Assembly (NCBI GenBank): GCA_013695295.1
Contig: JACDAS010000109.1
Span: 1-11,905 of the forward strand
From: Actinomycetota bacterium
GTDB lineage: Bacteria > Actinomycetota > Thermoleophilia > Gaiellales > Gaiellaceae
DNA length: 11,905 nt
Direction: 5' to 3'
Numbering within the stretch: the first letter of the stretch is position 1; each line of letters starts with the position of its first letter. Under the pieces are notes generated by a model. That model made no database searches. It saw only the letters and a program-made list of their open reading frames with translations, and was not told where the DNA came from. A program made the position numbers and the translations under genes. This document shows, in pieces, positions 1 to 5,710 of this stretch.

Positions 1-83
1 ACGGCCACGCCCGGCTCCAGGCGCACCTCGGTGGAGTCGGGAAACGACTTGAAGCCGCGCAGCTTGATCGCACGGAGGTGCAC
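1..83 (-). CDS. smc: Chromosome segregation ATPase SMC, N-terminal fragment (cut by window edge)
   Basis: Only the first 27 codons plus part of the next are present, read leftwards from a GTG at 83-81. The peptide begins MHLRAIKLRGFKSF, followed by a DSTEV stretch and LEPGVAV, which is the characteristic start of SMC proteins. The Walker A loop would come directly after and lies outside the window. SMC is a dimeric ATPase that, with ScpA and ScpB, organises and segregates the chromosome. The GTG is preferred because family members start a few residues before the IKLRGFKSF strand; an ATG a little upstream (96-94) is out of frame. The gene follows rnc on the same strand after a 110-bp gap. In mycobacteria rnc and smc are also close but have mutM (fpg) between them; I see no mutM here. 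Confidence 0.85.
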   Translation of the reverse strand, partial: MHLRAIKLRGFKSFPDSTEVRLEPGVA

Positions 84-110
84 GCCGCGCAAGCATGACT
101 GGCGCCTCGG

Positions 111-185
111 CTGGAGGCTCGATGTGATCTCGGCCCTCGTCGGGGGCGTCACCCGGCCCGGTGGAGCTTCACGTCAAGCCTCCAG
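111..185. repeat. 9-bp inverted repeat in the rnc-smc gap
   Basis: CTGGAGGCT at 111-119 is matched by its perfect reverse complement AGCCTCCAG at 177-185, with 57 bases between. The pair spans almost the whole 110-bp gap between the rnc stop and the smc start. It could fold as a long-loop stem in a read-through transcript. No run of T follows the minus-strand copy, so it does not look like a standard intrinsic terminator. The rest of the gap shows no convincing gene or promoter. Confidence 0.4.
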
Positions 186-193
186 GTCGAGAT

Positions 194-940
194 CTAGTGC
201 GCGAGACCCTGCGCGGCCTCGAGCGAGACCTGCTCGAGCGCCTCGCGAGCGGCGTGCTGCTCCGCGTCCTTCTTCGAGCGCCCCCGGCCCGTCCCCACCT
301 GTTCGCCGTCGACCGAGACGGCGCAGGTGAACGTCCGATCGTGCGCGGGTCCCTCGACCTCGAGCACCGAGTAGCTCACTTGCCGGCGCTGGCGCGCGAG
401 CATCTCCTGCAGCTCCGTCTTATGGTCGACGTGCTGGGTTGCGGCGTACTCGATCCGCCCCGAGAAGGCTCTGCGGATCGCCGGCTCGACCGCCTCGAAC
501 CCGTGCTCGAGGAAGATCGCCGCGAGCGCCGCCTCGAGCAGGGCTGCGAGGACGTTCCGATTACGAGCGAGCGCCTGGATCTCCTCGGCCGGCAGCGCCG
601 CCCCGCGCTCTGCGAGCTCGACGCCGAGCTCGAGCTCGCGCGCGACGACGGCGCAGCTCTGCCGGGAGACCACGTGGGAGCGGATCTTCGCGAGCCGGCC
701 CTCCGGGAAGTCCGGGTAGCGGTCGTAGAGCGCGAGCGCGACCGCCAGCTCGAGCACGCTGTCGCCGAGGAACTCGAGCCGCTCGTACGAGGAGACCCGG
801 TCGGGCGCCCAGGCCGAGTGCGTGTGGACTTGCTCACGCAGGTCGCCGGGAAGCTCGGCGATCAGCCGCCGGAGCTCGGACGGATCCCCGGCGGGGGCGC
901 GGCTACTGGTGGGACGAGACGTAGTCGACGGCCTGGCCAA
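194..940 (-). CDS. rnc: Ribonuclease III
   Basis: Double-strand-specific endoribonuclease for rRNA processing and mRNA turnover, 248 residues from the TTG at 940. The N-terminal catalytic domain carries the signature ERLEFLGDSVLEL (residues 53-65, with E53, E56 and D60 as the usual acidic residues) and PEGRLAKIR (79-87, E80). The C-terminal double-stranded-RNA-binding domain runs from DHKTELQEML (172-181) to KKDAEQHAAREAL (223-235). Unusual: in the second catalytic motif the family reads LADxxEA, but here it is LAALLEA (131-137), so the metal-binding Asp is Ala133 while Glu136 is kept. The frame overlaps the acpP end by 38 bp. The only in-frame starts before the first helix are this TTG and, later, a CTG, so the start is uncertain. 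Coupled translation with acpP is likely. Confidence 0.92.
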   Translation of the reverse strand: MARPSTTSRPTSSRAPAGDPSELRRLIAELPGDLREQVHTHSAWAPDRVSSYERLEFLGDSVLELAVALALYDRYPDFPEGRLAKIRSHVVSRQSCAVVARELELGVELAERGAALPAEEIQALARNRNVLAALLEAALAAIFLEHGFEAVEPAIRRAFSGRIEYAATQHVDHKTELQEMLARQRRQVSYSVLEVEGPAHDRTFTCAVSVDGEQVGTGRGRSKKDAEQHAAREALEQVSLEAAQGLAH

Positions 941-1148
941 CCGTCTGGATCTTCTGGGCGTCCTCGTCCGAGATCTTGATCCCGAACTGGTCCTCCAGCT
1001 CCATGATCAGCTCGACGAGGTCGAGCGAGTCCGCGTCGAGGTCCTCCTGGAAGGAGGCTTCCTCGGTGATCTCGCTTTCCTCGATCCCGAGCTGCTCGGT
1101 CAAGACCTCCTTGACCCGCTCCAGCACTTCCTCGCGCGACGCTGCCAT
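903..1148 (-). CDS. acpP: Acyl carrier protein
   Basis: An acidic 81-residue carrier protein that holds growing acyl chains as phosphopantetheine thioesters during fatty-acid synthesis. The attachment motif ADSLDLVELIM is at residues 39-49, with Ser41 as the modified serine. The length and the four-helix pattern fit the FAS-II family. It starts with ATG preceded by a strong Shine-Dalgarno sequence (GAGGTGA, minus strand, 1156-1150). It sits between plsX, which exchanges acyl groups between ACP and phosphate, and rnc, which it overlaps. The plsX-acpP-rnc arrangement is common in bacteria. The 89-bp gap upstream is the largest one in this part of the cluster and may hold its own promoter, as expected for such an abundant protein. 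Confidence 0.97.
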   Translation of the reverse strand: MAASREEVLERVKEVLTEQLGIEESEITEEASFQEDLDADSLDLVELIMELEDQFGIKISDEDAQKIQTVGQAVDYVSSHQ

Positions 1149-1230
1149 GTCACCTCACTCTTTGGATGCGGACAGACCCACGAGCTCACGTGGGGCCCTT
1201 TGGTTTTGGGGAGCCGCGATCCTATACGGC
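1149..1230 (-). promoter_or_regulatory. acpP leader: Shine-Dalgarno, stem-loop and possible -10 box
   Basis: Read on the minus strand, the gap before acpP contains three things. TATAGG/TAGGAT (overlapping, 1226-1219) resembles a -10 hexamer, but I see no clear -35 partner. CCCACG and CGTGGG (1194-1189 and 1182-1177) form a perfect 6-bp stem around AGCTCA/TGAGCT. GAGGTGA (1156-1150) is the ribosome binding site. The stem lies about 20 bases before the binding site, so it could be part of a leader or an operator. The sequence elements are seen directly; the regulatory role is inferred. Confidence 0.35.
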
Positions 1231-1249
1231 TTAGGCGCTAAGGGCCTAA
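1231..1249. repeat. Inverted repeat across the plsX stop codon
   Basis: TTAGGC (1231-1236) and GCCTAA (1244-1249) form a 6-bp stem with a 7-base loop that contains the plsX TAG stop. It could be a weak attenuating hairpin between plsX and acpP, or simply chance. It is not GC-rich and has no T run after it, so calling it a terminator is not justified. Confidence 0.25.
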
Positions 1250-2236
1250 CCGCCCGCCTGCGGAGGTCGCCACGCGCGCGGGGAGGCGCTCCTGCAGTCG
1301 CTCGACGACACCATGCTCGACGCCGCGCGCCGCGAGCCTGATCGCGTTCGCGATCGCGCGGCGCGAGGAGTTCCCGTGTGCCTTCACCGCGAGCCCGCGC
1401 AAGCCCAGCAGGTAGGCGCCCCCGTAGGTCTCCGGATCGAGGCGGGAACGGACCTTTCGGGCGGCGGGCCTGATCAAGAGGCCGCCCAGCCTGCCCCGTG
1501 GCGTCGACGAGACGCTCTCGCGGAGCGCTTCGAGGACGGCCATGATCGTGCCCTCGAGCAACTTGAGGCAGACGTTCCCCGTGAAACCGTCGCAGACGAC
1601 GACGTCGGCAGCTCTCGAGAGCAGATGACGGCTCTCCGTGTTGCCCCCGAAGTTGAGCTCGGCCTCCGCGAGGAGCGCGTGGGCTTCGAGGGTCAGCCTG
1701 TTTCCCTTCTCCGGCTCCTCTCCGATCGAGAGCAACCGCACGCTCGGCCGCGGCCGGTCGAGGATCTCCTCGGCGAAGACCGAGCCCATGTGCGCGAACT
1801 GGAGCAAGTGCTCCGCGCGAGCGTCCGCGTTGGCCCCCGAGTCGAGCAGCAGGGAGGGGCCACGCTCCGTCGGGACGACGACCGCGAGCGCGGGGCGGAA
1901 AACTCCGGGCAGGCGACGAAGGTGCAGGAGCCCCGCCGCGAGGAGCGCTCCGGTGTTCCCCGCCGAGACGACCGCGTCCGCCCCGCCCGCTCCGGCGACG
2001 CGGCAGGCGACGACGAGCGAGCTGTCCGGCTTGCCGCGGATGGCCTCGGCCGGCTTCTCGTCCATCGCCACGACCTGAGAGGCGACGATCAGCTCGAGCC
2101 CGCCCGTGTCCAGCCCGTCCGGCCCCACGAGGATCGGCTCGATCCGGTCGGTCGCCGCCTCGAGCGCGCCGGCGACGGCCTCGGCGGACCCGCGATCGCC
2201 GGCCATGGCGTCGACGGCGACCCGGATCGGCGTCAA
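1238..2236 (-). CDS. plsX: Phosphate acyltransferase PlsX
   Basis: Makes acyl-phosphate from acyl-ACP and phosphate (and the reverse), feeding the PlsY acyltransferase at the start of phospholipid synthesis. It is a peripheral membrane enzyme of 332 residues, the usual length. Family motifs are visible: VDAMAGD near the start (8-14; the family usually has VDAMGGD), SAGNTGA (91-97), LDSGAN (131-136), IGEE (171-174) and CDGFTGNV (215-222). The start is a TTG at 2236, chosen because the IRVAVDAM strand follows at once and no better in-frame start exists; the ribosome binding site is weak. It follows rpmF by 15 bp and precedes acpP, the classic rpmF-plsX grouping. Together with the fakA/fakB-like genes 7-9 kb upstream it completes the acyl-phosphate node. 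Confidence 0.96.
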   Translation of the reverse strand: MTPIRVAVDAMAGDRGSAEAVAGALEAATDRIEPILVGPDGLDTGGLELIVASQVVAMDEKPAEAIRGKPDSSLVVACRVAGAGGADAVVSAGNTGALLAAGLLHLRRLPGVFRPALAVVVPTERGPSLLLDSGANADARAEHLLQFAHMGSVFAEEILDRPRPSVRLLSIGEEPEKGNRLTLEAHALLAEAELNFGGNTESRHLLSRAADVVVCDGFTGNVCLKLLEGTIMAVLEALRESVSSTPRGRLGGLLIRPAARKVRSRLDPETYGGAYLLGLRGLAVKAHGNSSRRAIANAIRLAARGVEHGVVERLQERLPARVATSAGGRLGP

Positions 2237-2251
2237 CGAGTCTGCGGTGGG

Positions 2252-2440
2252 CTAGCGACCAGCGGAGGACAGCGGCTCGATGTCGCGCCCGCGGTAGGTC
2301 TTGCACGTGGGGCACGCGTGGTGCGGCCGGGTCGGCTGACCGCAGTTCGGGCAGACGTTCACGCGGGGAGCCTCGATGCCGTGCTGCGCGCGGCGCTTGT
2401 CCCGACGGGCCTTCGAGGTTTTCTTCTTCGGGACGGCCAT
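2252..2440 (-). CDS. rpmF: 50S ribosomal protein L32
   Basis: A small basic protein of the large ribosomal subunit, 62 residues. It starts MAVPKKKTSKARRDKRRAQH, the conserved L32 N-terminus. It keeps both cysteine pairs of the zinc-ribbon form, CPNC at 30-33 and CPTC at 43-46, so it is a C+ (zinc-binding) paralogue. The ATG is fixed by the conserved N-terminus although no good Shine-Dalgarno sequence is visible. The yceD-rpmF-plsX order is widespread in bacteria. Here yceD and rpmF are pushed apart by the palindromic element at 2485-2649. Confidence 0.97.
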   Translation of the reverse strand: MAVPKKKTSKARRDKRRAQHGIEAPRVNVCPNCGQPTRPHHACPTCKTYRGRDIEPLSSAGR

Positions 2441-2484
2441 CGCGGGCGGGAATCATAGCGGCGGCGAGCCCCCACGGATTTTCC

Positions 2485-2649
2485 AGGGGCCTGTCCGGAA
2501 AGTGGCCGCGGTGGATGACACGCGACACGTGGTGCGAGGCAAGGACGCAGGGAGAGCCGATATGCAGGCATATCGGCCCGACCGAGGACGCTGCATCGCG
2601 CCGCGTGGCGTCTGTCAGGCGCCCCGGTTCACTTTTCGGACAGGCCCCT
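2485..2649. repeat. 165-bp near-palindromic element between yceD and rpmF (MITE- or REP-like)
   Basis: The outer ends AGGGGCCTGTCCGGAAAGTG (2485-2504) and, as its reverse complement, 2630-2649 match at 19 of 20 positions. At the exact centre GCCGATATGC (2556-2565) and GCATATCGGC (2568-2577) are a perfect inverted repeat with a 2-base loop. The arms between are also imperfect inverted copies, for example TGACA at 2516-2520 against TGTCA at 2613-2617. The whole unit is therefore one long imperfect palindrome that could extrude as a cruciform or fold as a hairpin of about 80 pairs in RNA. It has no convincing open frame. The yceD stop codon TAG (2650-2648) overlaps its right end. A non-autonomous transposon is the likeliest explanation; no clear target duplication is seen. 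Confidence 0.75.
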
Positions 2650-3160
2650 AAAGGCGCTCGCGCAGCTCGGCGAGCGCGGCCCAGCGCGAGTCGGGCTCGG
2701 GACCTGCGTGGGAGTGCGGCTCGGCGTTCAGATCCCGCCCGCAGACGGGGCAGAGACCCGCACACCCCTCGCGACAGAGGATCTTGTCCGGCAGCGCGAG
2801 GACGAGGGCGTCGCGAGCCCAGCTCCCGAGGCTCAGGCGATTCTGATCGAGGTAGGGCGTTCGCAGCTCGTCGGAGTCGCCCGGGCTCGTCGCCTGGTAC
2901 TCGCGGCCGTGGACCTCCAGCTGGACGACGGCGTCCGAGAGGCAGCGATAACAGGGGCCGTGGAGCCGGCCCGTGAACCGGAGCTCGAAGACGCGACCGG
3001 TTGCGGCCTGGGTGACCGCGAGGGCGGCCGGAACCCGCTCGGGCACCGGTACGTAGCGCTGGCCGCCGAGGAGCAGCGGCTCGAGTGAGACCTCGACCGC
3101 CTCGCGGTGCTCCTCGCCGGACCGGAGCTTGACCGAGCGCAGGTCGAACCACGAGCCCAC
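2648..3160 (-). CDS. yceD: YceD family protein (DUF177)
   Basis: A 170-residue DUF177 protein. Members are nearly always encoded just before rpmF and are linked to ribosomal RNA (23S) accumulation, with no established enzymatic activity. The family features are here: GPCYRCL (68-74), a middle acidic linker, and ALPDKILCREGCAGLCPVC near residues 122-140, followed by the usual terminal D-x-RWAALAEL. Six cysteines (70, 73, 129, 133, 137, 140) could bind zinc. The start is GTG at 3160. The gene sits just after the permease gene (58-bp gap). Its TAG stop is the first triplet of the palindromic element that separates it from rpmF, but the C-terminus looks complete for the family. Confidence 0.9.
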   Translation of the reverse strand: MGSWFDLRSVKLRSGEEHREAVEVSLEPLLLGGQRYVPVPERVPAALAVTQAATGRVFELRFTGRLHGPCYRCLSDAVVQLEVHGREYQATSPGDSDELRTPYLDQNRLSLGSWARDALVLALPDKILCREGCAGLCPVCGRDLNAEPHSHAGPEPDSRWAALAELRERL

Positions 3161-3204
3161 GGTGAGCAGCGTACCGCGCGCTGCGAGCCTGCCCGGCAGC
3201 CCTC

Positions 3205-3222
3205 TTCCGGACAGGCCCCTAA
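3205..3222. repeat. Isolated copy of the palindromic element's end
   Basis: TTCCGGACAGGCCCCTAA matches the right end of the 2485-2649 element (2634-2651) with one difference. Read on the minus strand it is TTAGGGGCCTGTCCGGAA. No partner end is found nearby, so it is a solo or decayed end. The TAG inside it (3221-3219) is the stop codon of the permease gene, just as the element's other copy supplies the yceD stop. It lies in the 58-bp gap between the permease and yceD. Confidence 0.65.
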
Positions 3223-4157
3223 CGGGCGCGTGCCGGAGCCGCGCCGGCAGCGGCGGCGCGCGGTCGCTCGCCCGCCGGGCTCGAGCTCACGATCAGGGCA
3301 ACCGCGGTCAAGATCATCCCGCCGGCGACGACGGTCCGGATCCCGATCGGCTCGTTCTCGACTGCCCAGCCGAGCGAGACCGCGACGATCGGATTGACGT
3401 AGGCGTACGTGGAGACGAGCGCCGTCGAGGTCACCCGCAGGAGCCAGATGTAGGCGCTGAACGCGATCAGCGACCCGAAGACGATCAGGTAGGCGAGGGC
3501 GAGCAGCGACTGGGTCGACACGTGGTCGACGCGGGCCGGCTCGCCGAGCGACAGCGCGATCAGGGCGAGTATCGCGCCTCCGGTGAGCATCTCCATCGAG
3601 GCCCCGAGCAAGGGGCGCCGCGGCAGCGGCGCCCGTCGCGCGTAGAGCGAGCCCGCCGACCACGCGATCGCCGCGGCGAGCAGCACCCCGCCGCCGGCGA
3701 CGTCGATGTGGTCGGGGCCGGTCGGCCCCGCGAGCAGGCCTGCTCCGGCCAGGCCGACGAGGAGGCCCGAGACGGCCGTTCGCGTCAGCCGCTGTCCGTA
3801 GGCGGCCCGGTCGAACAGGGCCATCCAGAGCGGGATCGTCGCGATCACGAGCGAGGCGATCCCGGTGTCGACCCGCGTCTCGGCCCAGGCCACCCCCGTG
3901 TTGCCGAGCACGAGCAGAGCGACGCCCACGATCGCGGCCGCCCGCCACTGGCGCCAGCCGGGCCGGTCGGCTCGGTCGCCCTGCCGCACGGCCCAGACGT
4001 ACAGAATCGCGCCCGCGATCAGGAACCTGAGCGCGCCCATCGTGAACACGGGGATCGTCCGGATCGCGAGCAGGATCGCGAGGTACGTCGATCCCCAGAC
4101 GACGTAGACGATCGCCAGCGCACCCCAAACCCGGGGCCCTCGGCCTCGCAGGATCAC
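3219..4157 (-). CDS. EamA/DMT-superfamily permease
   Basis: A polytopic inner-membrane protein of 312 residues with ten predicted membrane segments (about 10-30, 37-56, 73-92, 98-115, 128-143, 152-173, 184-203, 217-240, 246-266 and 272-292), arranged as two EamA repeats. The early VVWGSTYLAI motif (19-28) is typical of the YedA/RhaT-like branch of drug/metabolite exporters. The substrate cannot be read from sequence. The C-terminal tail is short, basic and alanine-rich. The start is GTG at 4157; a stop lies upstream in frame with no other start between. It is divergent from a LysR regulator, the usual arrangement for a regulator controlling its neighbour exporter. The pair interrupts an otherwise same-strand housekeeping cluster. 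Confidence 0.88.
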   Translation of the reverse strand: MILRGRGPRVWGALAIVYVVWGSTYLAILLAIRTIPVFTMGALRFLIAGAILYVWAVRQGDRADRPGWRQWRAAAIVGVALLVLGNTGVAWAETRVDTGIASLVIATIPLWMALFDRAAYGQRLTRTAVSGLLVGLAGAGLLAGPTGPDHIDVAGGGVLLAAAIAWSAGSLYARRAPLPRRPLLGASMEMLTGGAILALIALSLGEPARVDHVSTQSLLALAYLIVFGSLIAFSAYIWLLRVTSTALVSTYAYVNPIVAVSLGWAVENEPIGIRTVVAGGMILTAVALIVSSSPAGERPRAAAAGAAPARAR

Positions 4158-4249
4158 GACGGCACGGGCGAGACAGCGGAGGGCATCTTCGACCTAGCCT
4201 TGCGTGCGGGAGCCCATAAGCGCAAGTCGCGTTAGAGTTAGAGTCGATC
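4158..4249. promoter_or_regulatory. Divergent lysR/permease control region
   Basis: This 92-bp gap must hold the promoters of both divergent genes. It contains the dyad TTGCG (4200-4204) ... CGCAA (4221-4225) with 16 bases between, of the size and symmetry of LysR-type binding sites. A direct repeat of GTTAGA (4231-4236 and 4237-4242) lies just before the lysR start. LysR proteins commonly bind such regions and repress their own gene while controlling the neighbour. I could not assign firm -10 and -35 boxes on either strand. Confidence 0.4.
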
Positions 4250-5188
4250 ATGCAGACTGATCGCTGGCCAGGGCTCGAGCTGCGGCATCTGATCGCGCTT
4301 CGGGCGATCGCGGCCGAGGGGTCCTTCGGCCGCGCCGCGACGAGCCTCGGCTACACGCAGTCCGCGATCAGCCAGCAGATCGCGGCGCTCGAGCGAATCG
4401 TCGGCACACGCGTCGTCTCGCGTCCGGGCGGTCCGCGCCGCGTCTCGCTGACGGAGGCGGGCCGCGTCCTTCAGTGCCACGCCGAGGGGATCGACGCTCG
4501 GCTCCAGGCCGCGTATGCAGACGTGGCAGCGCTCGCCGCAGGCTCGGCGGGGCCGCTGCGGGTCGGGACCTACCAGAGCGTCGGGGCGCGCGTCCTCCCC
4601 ACGCTGCTCCGGCGGTTCGGCACCGCCTGGCCCGACGTGGACGTGTCGTTGACCGAATCCGCCGACGACGGGGAGCTCCTCGCGCTCGTCGAGTGCGGTG
4701 AGCTCGACGTCAGCTTCTGCGTCCTGCCCATGCCGGCAGGGCCGTTCGAAGCGGTCGAGCTGCTGCGCGACCCCTACGTGCTCGTCGTCCCGGCCGGATC
4801 GCCGCTCGCGCGGAGGGTGCGGCCGCCGACGCTCTCCGAGCTCGTCGAGCTGCCGCTGATCGGCTACCGGCAGTGCCGCACGGCGCTCAAGGTCGAGTCG
4901 CACCTCCGGGTGGCGGGCCGCGAGCCGCGGATCGTCTTTCGCTCGGACGACAACGGCACCGTCCAGGGCCTCGTCGCGGCGGGGGTCGGAGTGGCGCTCG
5001 TGCCGCGGCTGACTGTCGACGCGTCGGATCCTGCGATCGCGCTCGTCGAGCCAGGAGGGCAGATACCCCCGAGGCTGATCGGGCTCGCCTGGCACCGGGA
5101 CCGGCGCCGGAGCCCTGCGGCCGCGGCGCTCGTCGAGGAGGCCCGGGCGGTGTGCCGCGAGTTCGAGGGCCGAACCGCGGCCGCCTGA
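4250..5188 (+). CDS. LysR-family transcriptional regulator
   Basis: A 312-residue DNA-binding regulator. The N-terminal winged helix-turn-helix covers about residues 9-70, with the family pattern LRHLIALRAIAAEGSF, then AATSLGYTQSAISQQIAALE and a short wing ending VSLTEAG. The effector-binding domain runs from about residue 95 (GPLRVGTY) to the end, with the typical VAAGVGVALVP stretch. It starts with ATG at 4250. It is the only plus-strand gene here and is divergent from the permease gene, which is its likely target. Its TGA stop is one base from the stop of the convergent SepIVA-like gene, leaving no room for a terminator between them. The effector is unknown. Confidence 0.92.
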   Translation: MQTDRWPGLELRHLIALRAIAAEGSFGRAATSLGYTQSAISQQIAALERIVGTRVVSRPGGPRRVSLTEAGRVLQCHAEGIDARLQAAYADVAALAAGSAGPLRVGTYQSVGARVLPTLLRRFGTAWPDVDVSLTESADDGELLALVECGELDVSFCVLPMPAGPFEAVELLRDPYVLVVPAGSPLARRVRPPTLSELVELPLIGYRQCRTALKVESHLRVAGREPRIVFRSDDNGTVQGLVAAGVGVALVPRLTVDASDPAIALVEPGGQIPPRLIGLAWHRDRRRSPAAAALVEEARAVCREFEGRTAAA

Positions 5189-5189
5189 T

Positions 5190-5696
5190 CTAGTACGCCG
5201 CTACCTGCTCCTCGTCGCCCTCCATGGCGACGCCCGCGACGACCGACTCCTGCGAGCGCTCGTGCAGCCGCTCGCGACCGCGCTTGACGGCCCCCAGGAA
5301 CTTGTCCAGGTTGACCTCGAGCGTCGAGAGGATCCCGTCGGCCCAGTCCTCCATCTCGAGGCGGGTCTCGCGCGCCGTGCGCCGCGACTCCTCGACGATC
5401 TCCTGGGCCTGGCGCTCCGCGAGCTTGACGATCTCGGTCTGCGAGGCCTCGCGGACGGCCTGCTCGCGCGCCTCCCCGAGCAGGCGATCGCACTCGCGCT
5501 TGGCCTCGGCGAGCATCTCCGTCCGCTCCTTGACGATCCAGCGCGCCTGCTTGATCTCCTCGGGAATCGTGGCCCGCATCTGGTCGAGGATGTCGTAGAT
5601 CTCCTCGCGGTCGATGCGCACCTGGTCGGTCAGGGGCACCGCCTTCGCGTTGTGAACGATGTCGTCGAGCTTGTCGATCAGTACAAGGACGTCCAT
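5190..5696 (-). CDS. sepIVA: SepIVA/DivIVA-like coiled-coil protein
   Basis: A 168-residue, highly charged, mostly helical protein. The N-terminal segment (LVLIDKLDDIVHNAKAVPLT, 4-23) is followed by a short EEIYDILDQMRATIPEEI helix (31-48) and a long coiled coil (about 49-118). The tail is acidic. This layout resembles mycobacterial SepIVA (Rv2927c), a DivIVA-domain protein needed for septum and envelope growth, which lies next to the DUF177 and rnc genes. Here it lies between coaD and, across the lysR/permease pair, yceD, which supports the match. The ATG at 5696 is preferred over an upstream TTG at 5708 because GGAG sits six bases before it. It starts 14 bp after the coaD stop. The match is by pattern and context; a generic ATPase-stalk-like coiled coil is the alternative. 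Confidence 0.65.
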   Translation of the reverse strand: MDVLVLIDKLDDIVHNAKAVPLTDQVRIDREEIYDILDQMRATIPEEIKQARWIVKERTEMLAEAKRECDRLLGEAREQAVREASQTEIVKLAERQAQEIVEESRRTARETRLEMEDWADGILSTLEVNLDKFLGAVKRGRERLHERSQESVVAGVAMEGDEEQVAAY

Positions 5697-5702
5697 GTCG
5701 GT

Positions 5703-5706
5703 CTCC
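5703..5706 (-). promoter_or_regulatory. Ribosome binding site that sets the SepIVA-like start
   Basis: GGAG on the minus strand stands six bases before ATG 5696-5694. It overlaps the alternative TTG start at 5708-5706, which has no such site before it, so the ATG is the better start. Confidence 0.6.
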
Positions 5707-5710
5707 AAGT

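Noticed and set aside
172..177. TTGACG on the minus strand in the rnc-smc gap as a -35 box
   Set aside because: No -10-like hexamer lies 16-18 bases downstream of it.
2485..2649. Palindromic element as an intrinsic terminator
   Set aside because: The stem is far longer than usual, no T run follows on either strand, and it lies between genes expected to be co-transcribed.
2359..2651. Small open frames running through the palindromic element
   Set aside because: No ribosome binding site, no recognisable product, and they overlap rpmF out of frame or antisense.
1155..3152. A 665-codon minus-strand frame across plsX, rpmF and yceD
   Set aside because: It is out of frame with three well-recognised genes and its translation is low-complexity Arg/Pro/Ala.
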